DNA of 64,000 bases. Origin: Owenia fusiformis. Its lineage: Eukaryota > Annelida > Polychaeta > Sabellida > Oweniidae. The stretch covers positions 24,043,915 through 24,107,914 of the forward strand of contig CAIIXF020000001.1 in NCBI GenBank assembly GCA_903813345.2. Reading direction: 5' to 3'. Numbering within the stretch: the stretch's first letter is position 1; each line of letters opens with the position of its first letter. A model generated the notes under the pieces. That model saw only the letters and a list, made by a program, of their open reading frames with translations, was not told where the DNA came from and did no database searches. Below are positions 23,101 through 33,613 of the stretch, one piece after another. A program made the translations under genes and the position numbers.

Positions 23101-25900
23101 ATCTGATCTGAGAGCTCGCATGACATGATCACATATCCTCTAAAGAAATCCATGCCATAATATAGGGGTATTCTGATGTAGCAACATACCTTTCCTGTGA
23201 AGATATATGAATCATCGAGGTAGAATAGCTGGTTAGGTCCCCGCATATCTCTCACGTAGTCCTTATCCTCAAGGATCTCCCTCAGACTTGGTTGCTTTGT
23301 ATCAAACGATCGACTTCCCAGTGCTTCTATTTTACACCGCCCGGTTGCTCTGTCTTTCTTATAGGCTACACCTATATGCAAAATAGAGATACATTATATA
23401 CAAAAGTCTGGACAAAGCTTACCGTCGAGACATATCCACAATCACTGGGTCGAAAAATAGCTAGATTGACCACAAAAAGCAAATCATTGACGTGGTGGAG
23501 CAGCGGGTCAATAATGACGAAAGTGATTCGAAAATGTATGGCCACGTCTGCCACTTCATAGTATACTCATTTTCTCAATGAAAGCACGCTGATTGGCCTT
23601 TCCAATGATTTTTTCCTTTTTAATGTACACCTGTTTCAAATAAACGCCCATGGTCGAGATGGCGAGTCTTAAGTAATACTTATTTTCAGATGTCATGTGA
23701 CCATGTGTGACAGCCATCAGACATTGTCATGTAGTACCTGTATTGAAATCATGGACCTCTGTCAATGCTGTTGGATATTTAGCTTCTCCCTTGAACCCAA
23801 AGTCAAACCTCAACAATCTGCTATCAAAATCATACCACACCTAAAATGAGACACAATAGTTGTTGTTAGTTCATATATATCATGAAATATCAAACTGGAG
23901 TGGTCTATAAAGTTGAAGTAACTATCAAGATTAATAAATACGAAAAAGACTTGGAGCTTGTACCAGCATATGTTTACCTCTGCATTTTCAATGATATTTC
24001 TGTCTGTTAGGAGAATCTCCTCGTTGAATCGGAATGATGCCCCCAACTGCGGTACTTTCAGAGTTGATGTCCTCCCAGCACAGTATACACCCGAAGGAGT
24101 CTGAAAATGAAACGTCTAAATGTAATTTGATCGAAATTGCATTTTATCATACTCCATTGTTCCCCACATCAAGCATCTAAATCTAGATTCAAAACTACAA
24201 TAGCACACCGTATAGATTATCATGGACTGTAAGTTCCCGAGATTGCAGTGTATATTATACGCCACGGTTGTCCAGAGAATAAAAGACCCACGCGCCTCTT
24301 CTTCAAGACCAGAAACCAGAAGTTATAATTACATGTATTATGGTGAGAAATACCTACTTGATACACTGCTTCATCTATGGATGGATAATCCTTAAAGAGA
24401 ACAAAGTCATACATGTGATTGAATTCCTCACCATCTTCTCCATTACGTCCCATTATTACCGCCCTTACTGGGAATTGGGATCCAGGAGTCGCTGATTCCG
24501 CGTCCGACCAGTTCGCCGCTGTAACATGTAAAGTTAATAGAAATTCAGTCCTTTCTTCTAGTAATGCCCTCATTTAAAAATCTGACTCCAAGTATGGAAG
24601 GGAGAAACGGGAGAGAATGAACGTTAACGTTTACTAAATATTAGACTAGATACAGTCTCACAATTTTAGACATTTAACGTCTTATATCAGTTATCTTTCT
24701 AAGACACTTTGCGATGTTTGTATTTCTTTTGCAATTTAGATTGGCTATGCATTTACTCATATTAAGGTTCTTGCCTGTGAAATAGTAATCAACTGTGAAC
24801 GTGGTCGTGTAGCCTTCTCTTTCCCACTGGTGACAACTTTGCCAATGGTTGACAGGCATACCTCGCACCCTCTCCAAACCAATATATTTCTGAACAAAAA
24901 ACAAGGATTCGTATTTGGCAGGTTTGAAAACAAACATGAATGTCAGTCCTCCAACCAAAGTACGTTTACGTTTAGTTATAGATTTGGTAATGTAATTTGT
25001 AATGGTACAAATGCAAGTAACGGCTTAAATAATGGAATTACGTCTATAAATCCAAATAAATGTGATTGCCGCAATACCTGTCCATATTCCGGTCCAAACT
25101 TCAAAGCCCCCTTGGAGGAATAGACTGGATTGGTTGTTGTACTCCCCATTTCCATAAACAATCTGGCAAAATCAGTCTCATTCAGTTGTTGAACACCGCA
25201 ATTCGTACCTGCAATTGAAGATTCAGTTAAATAAATAATGATTCGGTGTTAGGAAGAATGATTTCACTACTCTCATTAACGTGTAAATAGATCGCATGAA
25301 GTAATACATACCAAACACATTGAAGAGCTCGTTGGTAGGGAAATTGATGATAGACATCGTATCCTGGCCACCCTGGGTCATCCGGATTGAAGCTCTTTGG
25401 TTCCTTCCATCAAAGTACTGCTCAACATCCATGGCACGGCCCCTGTTGAGAATCTTCATTTCTACTTTAGTATAGAAGCTAGGAGGAAGTGCGGGTAGAG
25501 GAGGACCTTTGTTACGGGAAAATTCAGTCAAATTAGGAAATAAGTACAGAAATGTTTTCCTTGCACCAGTTGAAGTCACATTCTATTATTATTAACAAGG
25601 TCAGAAAATTATGATTAACAACTTGCTATGTGATATAGTTATAATGACTGACTCAGTTAATATTTAATGTATGGTTATATACCGAAAGTGTATGCCACTT
25701 TATCCCAGTCTCAAATTCCATATTTATTACTTAATTTTTTTATGTTATAGTAATTGAACCAGAGACTTCTACGGCTTACCCGTTGTGGGCTGGCCAGGTG
25801 GTATCTTGTTGCAGTATGGAAGTAGTTGGCCTCCCACGTTTTGTATCACCAAAGGCATCAATACCAAGGAAAAGCACGCCCATAACATTCGCCGGCCCAT
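17178..25900 (-). CDS. LolA-like-domain / PAN-repeat type I membrane protein, 20 exons, ~995 aa
   Basis: Exons (5' to 3'): 25900-25780, 25506-25312, 25208-25078, 24889-24775, 24518-24358, 24100-23978, 23840-23738, 23371-23190, 22993-22883, 22372-22295, 22089-21960, 21754-21584, 21244-21005, 20566-20466, 20368-20302, 19967-19728, 19430-19191, 18950-18714, 18533-18450, 17335-17178. All phases agree. It starts with a signal peptide (MGRRMLWACFSLVLMPLV) and PPLPALPPSFYTKVE. A roughly 600-residue extracellular region follows, with VWYDFDSRLLRFDF and SYIFTGK signatures that resemble metazoan LolA-like-domain proteins (assignment from memory of the family). Four PAN/Apple-like modules, each on one 237-240 nt phase-1 exon, carry CxxxC...C.GFDYC patterns. 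The end is a transmembrane helix and a short tail (DAEVTMDSVTH). The exon 4 donor is GC (GCAAG); the exon 2 acceptor (caaag) has a poor pyrimidine tract. Likely a cell-surface protein binding lipid or protein; function inferred only. Confidence 0.85.
21867..21989 (-). repeat. 41-bp x3 tandem copy of an exon end plus 5' splice site
   Basis: Three near-identical 41-bp units sit at offsets 21867, 21908 and 21949. The exon-proximal unit is the real end of exon 11 (21960) with its GTAAGT donor. The two downstream units repeat the last 28 coding bases together with the same donor, so three equivalent 5' splice sites lie in series. Confidence 0.9.
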
Positions 25901-26127
25901 GCTTCAGACACTTCAAGAAAGCCTTAGTGATATTATAGTAATTTAGGAATTTTATCTAGGAATTTAACAAGTAGCTTACATTTATATTATTTGATGTTAT
26001 TTATTATAAATATGTATTTTGATAAATCATACAATAAATCATAAATTCATTTAGTGATTTATGTAGTTGTTCAAAATTTGATTCTGCCATGAAGTCAATT
26101 CCAGGTGACTGTCTAGTATGTCTAGTG

Positions 26128-26703
26128 CTATTTGTAGTACACATGACCGAACTTTCTGAACAATGGCACCCATATGCTGTAAAATGCCAATGGTGCCACG
26201 AGCCATACAGCTTGTGGTATCACAGTATATGACACACCTCCTACAGTTAAATAGGCAGGGTTCCAAGGCAGAACTTGGTACTCCCAGATGACTCCATTAC
26301 ACATGCTCTCCACTATGAACGAAGAAACCTGTCCCCATATAAGCATCACTAGAAACTCCTTCGCGGAATATTCCAAGAACAACGGTCTCTTCTGGAGCAT
26401 CATATAGCATAGTAGTACCCCTATCAAGAAAATCCCACCGTCCCATAAAGAATGAAGAATCTTTGTATACCATCCTGCTATTGGGTTCACAAAATCAGTG
26501 GAATCTTTCAGGAAATCATCTCCCAATATCTTCCAAGTGAGTTCCCAGGTGCATCCTATCAAACTCCCGGTGAAATGTCCCAAGAGTACGGCTTTGCTTA
26601 ATTTGCCTTTTAAGTACAAGAGAGTGATGGACAAGGTCCACAATGTTGGGATGACCACATCTGCTGTGATCATAAACTGCTCCTTGACATTCGGAGGTCT
26701 CAT
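26128..26703 (-). CDS. single-exon multi-pass membrane protein, 191 aa, unknown function
   Basis: An uninterrupted frame runs from ATG at 26703 to TAG at 26128. The protein has about five hydrophobic segments (IPTLWTLSITLLYLK, GHFTGSLIGCTWEL, GGIFLIGVLLCYMML, VSYTVIPQAVWLVAPL among them) and conserved-looking motifs WELTWK, HSLWDGG and FRKFGHVYYK at the C-terminus. Composition is that of a real membrane protein rather than chance: Trp-rich and sensibly spaced charges. I do not recognise the family. Being intronless among intron-rich neighbours, it could be a retrocopy, a transferred gene or simply a small gene. Its stop lies 227 bp from the start codon of the LolA/PAN-like gene on the same strand. 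Confidence 0.7.
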   Translation of the reverse strand: MRPPNVKEQFMITADVVIPTLWTLSITLLYLKGKLSKAVLLGHFTGSLIGCTWELTWKILGDDFLKDSTDFVNPIAGWYTKILHSLWDGGIFLIGVLLCYMMLQKRPLFLEYSAKEFLVMLIWGQVSSFIVESMCNGVIWEYQVLPWNPAYLTVGGVSYTVIPQAVWLVAPLAFYSIWVPLFRKFGHVYYK

Positions 26704-28464
26704 TTTCAGTTTGACGTCTCCAAATTCTGCACAACTTGAATGCCTTTTCCGATTTTGTTACTCTAGTCTTTGGACTTTAAGTAAAATCATCTTGTAAATG
26801 ATTAACTCATCAAGTAGTATATTCAAATGACATATTGATATGTATTTTAGTACATAACCATAAACAGACACTATCCCCTCAAGAATTGAACATCCATTCG
26901 CGTTGGTGTTGTTGATTCATCATAATTTACTGCATGTGTTGTGTAGGCTTTCAGACTACTTTCATTTTTTTTGTTTATTCACACCCAAGGTGTACAATAT
27001 CTAAATAATAGCACTAAATCACATAAGTCACCTCCCCTTGATACAAAACCAAAATACATATTAGGATATAGAAAGAAAATTACCTGTGTTCCAAAAATCC
27101 GATTCACCATAAACAATATCCCAAACAATAGAAAATGCAGAAATTATAAAAGTTACATATTATTTAACAGCGCCAATGATGTATTTAATCTGTGGAGAAA
27201 GTGGACTTTTGTCCCCCGATGATGCTCTATCAGGCGTTATCACTTTCTTATAGATTCAATGCCCTTACTAGAGTCAATAGTGGACTGTATTGTCTTATTA
27301 CCATGGGTCTAGTACTTTAATTATCGTTATTTTGTGTTCTCTCTTTATTTGAAGATCTGAGACCTTAACAACATACTTAATTACAGAGCACTTTGAATAG
27401 TATATTTTACTTCTTGAAAATGAAAGATTCGCCTTTATTATATACTACAGACTTTTGTACTTAGGGCACAACACACAAGAACAACTTTAACTGATATTAG
27501 ACACGACAAAACAATGACTCCGTCCGTGTAATATCTTAGTGATAATAGACACTCTCTCTTATCTCTTCCCTGTGGTATTAACCTGACTGAGGCCCAGAGC
27601 CCAGTTAATATGGTGTCGATGAAGCCCTTTTTTAAAAAATCAAAATCGAAACTGTTGGAAATGGTAGGTATTAACATAGAACGATATGGTTTTTAGTTAT
27701 AAATTATATTTATCTACAATATATTATTTTTATTCAAATTGTACAAAAATGTGAAAAATTTGGCCTAGAAGTTTGCATCTACAGTCTCATACTATACAGA
27801 TTAGTCATGTGCAACGTTCATTTTATTTTTGCGACAAGCTTACCAAAATTACATAATCTCTATGTGGTAAACAGGATCATTACATCAAATTACAGTAAAG
27901 TAATGAAGGTACGATAAAATATCCGTCCACCCCTCTCTTATGAACACCTTTCAAACTTTATCAAAATTTCTTTCAGACTCATTAAACGTATCAACATCAG
28001 CCATGTATCTATGTACAAAATGTAGAGGTGTATGTGGAATCACAAAGGGGATATTAGAACGCTATTGGGGAAGCAGAAACATCTATACACTGTAGTACTT
28101 GGTTAACTATAATTTCCTCCTATTCCGAGTCTGGTGTGCAGTTGTTTTTGGTAATTTGCTTATGTCCATGAATGTACATTTATCTGTATCCATACGGACC
28201 AGAATTACAATACGTAAACCCTACTGTATTTCAAATCATTGCAAATCTTGTATTAATCCAATTATGAATGCATTTTCATACTTTATTTACAGTTTGTACA
28301 TCCAGAACCATGTTATGAACAGTATCCCATCCTTGTGTTTATTCTTCCGATCTTTACTTTCGAGTCACGTGTGCAGAGACCTACATTACTAGTGTTGGTC
28401 TAGTCTATATTTCCGAGTCTCTATCCCTTATGGACGTCTTGGTGTCCTATGATTCTCAGTTGAG
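26704..28464. other. intergenic region, no gene seen
   Basis: It contains the upstream region of the 191 aa gene and the 3' flank of Ig copy A. Open frames here are short and without family features. A short plus-strand frame near 27618-27660 (MKPFFKKSKSKLLEM before GTAGGT) is not followed by a recognisable partner exon. A TTTATT near 28280 could serve Ig copy A as a polyadenylation signal. Confidence 0.4.
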
Positions 28465-31400
28465 TTACACCCATGAAGTGGTCAAAACGAACAGAACTGA
28501 CATAATTGACATGAGATATCCAGTGAATGAGAGAGTTGATGTTCCACTGGTTCTATCTGGAAAATAAAATACAAATGATATTATTAAGTAGAGCATAAAG
28601 TTGGAGGATATCATGCATCTATCTGATGACTATCTGACGAAGTTGCACGATGTTTATACACAAGATGAACAAAACGCTCGATTAGCATGTGGCTGTGACT
28701 CGTACGGGACGTGATACCCAAACTACATACAAATATGACATCCTGAGTATATTACCTATTTCTAAAGTGATGTTGTGTGTGGCTTCATATCTGTTGTTTT
28801 TTACATACAAGTTGTAGGTTCTGTAGTGACTGTTGGCGAGATCCCTTATCTCAAGATATACATTAACCACGTTACTGTCCTGGTCAGACTGAAAAACATT
28901 TCAGAAATAAATTTCAATTTTAATTGTTTTAAAAAACGAAAAAGTAACGTGCGTTTAGAAAGGAAGGTATGAAATTATTATGGCAAATGAAGAGGCGGAC
29001 ATGTTTCCACATAAAGAATCCTGCCACAAGACTGGAAGCTTAGTTAAAATTTGACAAGAGATATGAGAAAACACGTTTGATGATATTTTCATGAGATCTA
29101 ACAGCATATTTTGATCAATTTGAGGTTGTTTGTTTTTGTGGAATCTGTGAAAAATCAGACTAAGAAACATTCAATTTTGCCACATGAGACTAGAGGTCCT
29201 TTCTCACGGAACTCCGCTTTTTAAAATCCTACAGCAGTTGATGAAACAGTTAAATAAGTCCAATGTGGCAAGACGTATGGTCAACGAATGACCAGGAGAA
29301 TCACTATGAGATAACCTTTACCCCACAATGTATCACCTTGTTTCTTACCCTCATCATCTGTGCCCTATACTCCCTCATCTCCTGATTGATCTTCGGGTTC
29401 AGAGTCTGCATGTTCTCATTCTCCGTCCATTGCCACTGAACAATTGTCTCATCATTGATCAGATCTGGATTGGCAGCAACAGGGCATGATATCATCGCCT
29501 CCCTATTACCAGAAAGTGGGTGCTGGATCTGGCTACAGTTGAACTTTGGGGCAACTGAAACAACAATAGTATATATACAGAATATCACATCATTTTGAGT
29601 GATATCATTTTTATCGCCGAGTTGATATCAAATATCAACACGAGTGAGCGAAGCGAATGAGTGTTGATATTTGATATCTACGAGGCGATAAAATTATATC
29701 ACGAGAAATTATGTGATATTGGGTTTATCCCATGATTACAACCACCTTGTGATGTTCTGATCCAATTTCCAGGACATCGGCAGACAATATAGATATCGTA
29801 GATATCAAATATCAACACTCATTCGCTTCGCTCACTCGTGTTGATATTTGATATCAACTCGGCGATAAAAATGATATCACTCAAAATGATGTGATATTCT
29901 GTATATAACATACTGTACTTCCTTCTGACATAGGCAAAGATTTATTGTGTTATCAATTAATAATGTATGCTCACAAATAACGTCGAACGTGATTGATGCA
30001 GATTTGGTTGGCAGATTGGGGACACTGGAATCACACCTGAGCTCCTTCCTGTTGTGGTAATACTCGATCGTCTCAATGTTGCTCATCCAGGTGTGATGCA
30101 GAATGGTCACCTGTAAACACAAATATGCATATTACCTTGGTCACCCGTAAACACAAATATGCATATTACCTTGGTTACCTTTGTGTCGGACGTAAGAAAG
30201 CATTCTCAAAATTCATTTCGTTCGTTGCGTACCTTCACTACCTAGGCACAGGAGGTACGGATGGTACTGGACGAAAGGCTCGGAGACTGGTAAGAAAGGA
30301 GATCTGAGTATCAGTACGGGCAAAGGGAAAAGTAGCCGTGAGCTTCTATATTGAGCTTAATATTTTTCCCTTGACCTATGAGTATAAGAATGTTAAAATA
30401 GTCTATGCTTAAAATACGAGGGGTGATCAATAAGTAATCGACGCTTTTTTACACAGATGCTTTTTATAGACCAATCCCTTTGATTTTCTTCCCAGTGATA
30501 CATCATTTTTTACATGTCATTTTTTAAAGATTTGCACTTACCAGCCCATCGTTATTGTATCGAGGGACCGGCTGCTGCGACCTTCTGGACCAAGATTCGG
30601 TTAAGTTCAGGTAGTTGTTTGCATTTTCAATCAGGAAGATCTTCATATCTGGTGCTGGATTAGACCCATTAGAGTGGCACTCTAGATTCACGCGGTCATA
30701 TTCATTCACTTTAATCACACTCCCAGATGAAGCATTATTGACATTATTGAAGTAAACTTCTTTTGGTGAAACTGAAAAAATAACACACTATGTATTTGTA
30801 ACATGGTGATCAAACGATGACAAGACCAATGTTTTTATTATTGATCTGTATTTATGTATTTTACATTGCTCTGAGCCCATTCTATATTTTATTGTATGTT
30901 AGAGCCTGAGCCGTGTTAAACGTGGTACGCTTACCCATGACGTCTAGTGGGACAGTAACGGGGCTAACCTCACCAGGGACGCTACAACCAATCCCACCTC
31001 CACCGTCCTCACCCTGTACGCCTACAATTTAAGTTGAGACAGTTGAAACACTCATTATGTCTTGTGCTGGAGTTTTAGACAGTATTTATTTAAAATTGAA
31101 TATTTCATAGAATAACTTTGAATCATATTTCATATTCATGCACTAAGCTAACGTTTTGAAGTTTTTTCACTTAAACAAGCTGCTGTTGTAAGCCTTGGGC
31201 TTCTTATTCATAAATGTGCTTTAGTCTCAAAAAAGATACTTCAGATGTCATTTTACACCTGATTCTTGTATGGCTTTACTAAACAGACCAAGGCTATTTT
31301 CCTATTATATCTTTTAATATGTCTGAAAATTATAAAAGATTCCCACCCCCTTGCATTCTACCTGTTAAAGTGGCGGTACCGATTCCCATCTTCAAGGAAC

Positions 31401-33613
31401 CCCAACCTGTTAGTGATGGTACCAATTCCAACCTTCCTTGAACCTCTACCTATCATAGTGATGGTATCAATTCCCACCTTCCTTGAACCTCTACCTATCA
31501 TAGTGATGGTACCAATTCCCACCTTCCTTGAACCTCTACCTGTCATAGTGATGGTACAGATTCCCACCTTCCTTGAATCTTTACCTGTCATAATGATGGT
31601 ACCGATTCCCACCTTACTTAAACATCTACCTGTCACAGTGATGATACCAATTCCCACCTTCCTTAAACTTCTACCTGCCAAAGTGATGGTACCGATTCCC
31701 ACCTTCCTTGAACCTCTACCTGTCATAATGATGGTACCGATTCCCACCTTACTTAAACATCTACCTGTCACAGTGATGATACCAATTCCCACCTTCCTTG
31801 AACCTCTACCTGTCATAGTGATGGTACAGATTCACATCGTCAAGCATTCTTACCTATTAAGGTGCTAATCCAAAAGCACCAATCTTGTATACATACATTA
31901 TGTATACATACCCTGCGGCGCAGAGTCTAGTTATAAACTAGTTTATGAATTACTAACCTTATTTTAAGAAGCTAATTGATCGAATGCAAAGGGTTTGTAC
32001 ACACAGTATGCATGTCCTACATCCCTACCTATTATGGTTATGGAACCAATTTACCACGTTCTGGTATCCCTGACAATGGTACCAAGTGGTAGTGGTAGTG
32101 CCAATACTCAATTCCTACATTCTAGTATTCATACCTGTTATGGTAATAGTACCGATATCCAGGTTATTTCCTTCCTCTCGAAAACTGACAGAATATCGAT
32201 TTGTGGCACCAAATGGTGGTACAATAATCCTTGTATCTAAGCTGATAGGATAGGGGTCGCCTGTATCTCCATCTACCGTCTTGATAACATGGGGGATTTT
32301 AAACTTTGGCAGGCCTCCGACGAAAGTACATGTGAAGACAACAGTGTCGCCCTCTTTAACCGGTGCTGTGGGGCCCGTCACGGTGAGGGTGACCTGCGAG
32401 GATACATCTGCAACAGTGGAACATTATTATTAAAGATAGTCTTGTATCAAGCTCCTGCCCCCCCCCCATATAACCTCAGATATGACTTACTTGGTGGTAA
32501 TGTATAGTGATTGGGATGGTAGAAGACTTGATGCAAAACCACAATAAAGACAGTAAAAAGAGTTAAAAGAGTAAAATATAGATGATACTGATAGCACACG
32601 CAAACTGACAAAAATGGTGGTTTTTGAAGGCATAAAACACAAGGAAACAATACAAATACGTATGTATGTATACTTCGTCTCGTTCCAATACGGAATTTCT
32701 CGAGCAGAACATATCCTACATTGCACTTCAAATCATTCAATAACTTAAAGTTTATTCAGTAAGTGAAGTGTTAAGACAATGAAACGACCTTTTTTATTTT
32801 TTCAATGACATTCATTAAGATACCATTTCATATTTGATCACGATTCTCATCAATTTAAAAAATGAAATTCAGTTGCTAGAGTAATTACACCTCAGCCTCG
32901 ATGGACTAATATAAAAATAGTGATTCAACAGGTTAATACGGTATTTATATTTATTAAGATGAATGATAAATGAGTAAACGACATTAGCAATGGCACAAAT
33001 AAAGAATGTTTAAGTTACACAAGTGAGTGTTTAACATTGTAGTGTGGTGACAAACAAAATTTGGGTGTTGGGTTCCTCTGTGACCTTAAATCATCTTTTT
33101 ATCTCCTTTAACAGCTATTTGGACTTGAATGTGCCATAAATAAAAGTCAGAAGCAAGGTTCCACTTATCTCCTTGTATATCGTATAATATTCCCAAATAC
33201 ATGTTAAAAATCCAAATTCAACACAAAGCACAACACCTAACAAGCAATAATTACAAACGAGTGATGCAAAGCCTATTACATGATAATGTACTGAAATGTA
33301 ATGAAACATAAATCCACAACTATAGTACAGTCAAATAGAAAAATGTGTTGAAGCAAAGAGGTAGAGATACATTTATGTTTTAATAGTTCTGATCACGTCA
33401 CCAACCGGTACTCGTCCATGATTCAAAATATAAATATGTTTTTTATAATCATAACAGCTACAAATAAAAGAATGTGCTCTGAATCTTAGCAAGAATTTAA
33501 TATCACGGCAAATTAGAACAAAAAAGTCTTTCTATAATATTCTATGAAAGTGATAAAATATACTTACATGTAATAGAAAAAGCCAATAACGTCAGGTAGT
33601 GTACGCGCGCCAT
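28465..33613 (-). CDS. three-Ig-domain GPI-type surface protein, copy A, 8 exons, ~400 aa
   Basis: Exons: 33613-33568, 32407-32135, 31021-30935, 30771-30542, 30110-29975, 29554-29349, 28888-28756, 28556-28465. Phases agree throughout. Signal peptide MARVHYLTLLAFSITC. Ig1 has FTC...GIGC cysteines. Ig2 opens VNLECHSNGSNPAP, typical of C2-type second domains of adhesion proteins, and has its partner cysteine in ELRCDS. Ig3 (NREAMISCPVAANP, WQW) follows. Several N-glycosylation sequons are present (NLTE, NITL). The C-terminus (DRTSGTST then a hydrophobic run ending TTSWV) has no basic cytoplasmic tail and fits a GPI-anchor signal; a tail-anchored helix is the alternative. Ig1 is split by an intron (32134-31022) that copy B lacks. 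Presumably an adhesion or recognition protein; ligand unknown. Confidence 0.87.
29572..29907. mobile_element. ~336 bp palindromic MITE in Ig copy A intron 5
   Basis: Near-perfect terminal inverted repeats begin TATACAGAATATCACATC and continue through TGATATCA...TATCGCCGAG and GAGTGAGCGAAGCGAATGAG. The inverse copy ends at 29907 with GATATTCTGTATATA. It has no coding capacity and is flanked by TA-rich sequence (TATATA), so the target duplication cannot be delimited. It is absent from the matching intron of copy B. Confidence 0.85.
30105..30172 (-). repeat. 34-bp x2 tandem copy across a 3' splice site
   Basis: Two 34-bp units abut at 30105-30138 and 30139-30172. The first contains the start of Ig copy A exon 5 and its acceptor (minus strand TTTACAG then GTGACC). 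The second, upstream in the transcript, repeats the same junction but reads TTTACGG, so its acceptor AG is lost. Confidence 0.85.
31371..31835 (-). repeat. 45-bp minisatellite derived from exon 2 end and 5' splice site of Ig copy A
   Basis: About ten 45-bp units. On the minus strand each contains ATCGGTACCATCACTATGAC followed by AGGTAGAGG, matching the true end of exon 2 (ATCGGTACTATTACCATAAC, AG then GTATGA). Read in the exon frame each unit gives VGIGTITMTGRG, mirroring DIGTITITG of the Ig1 domain. A two-unit (90-bp) block is repeated, indicating unequal exchange within the array. It lies wholly inside intron 2 of Ig copy A. Confidence 0.9.

Noticed and set aside
27590-27680. First exon of an unannotated plus-strand gene (MKPFFKKSKSK then GTAGGT)
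   Set aside because: Too short, with no partner exon or promoter evidence downstream.
31266-31868. 200 aa plus-strand and 152 aa minus-strand repeat frames
   Set aside because: A 45-bp unit is open in several frames by chance; the array lies inside an intron and derives from an exon border.
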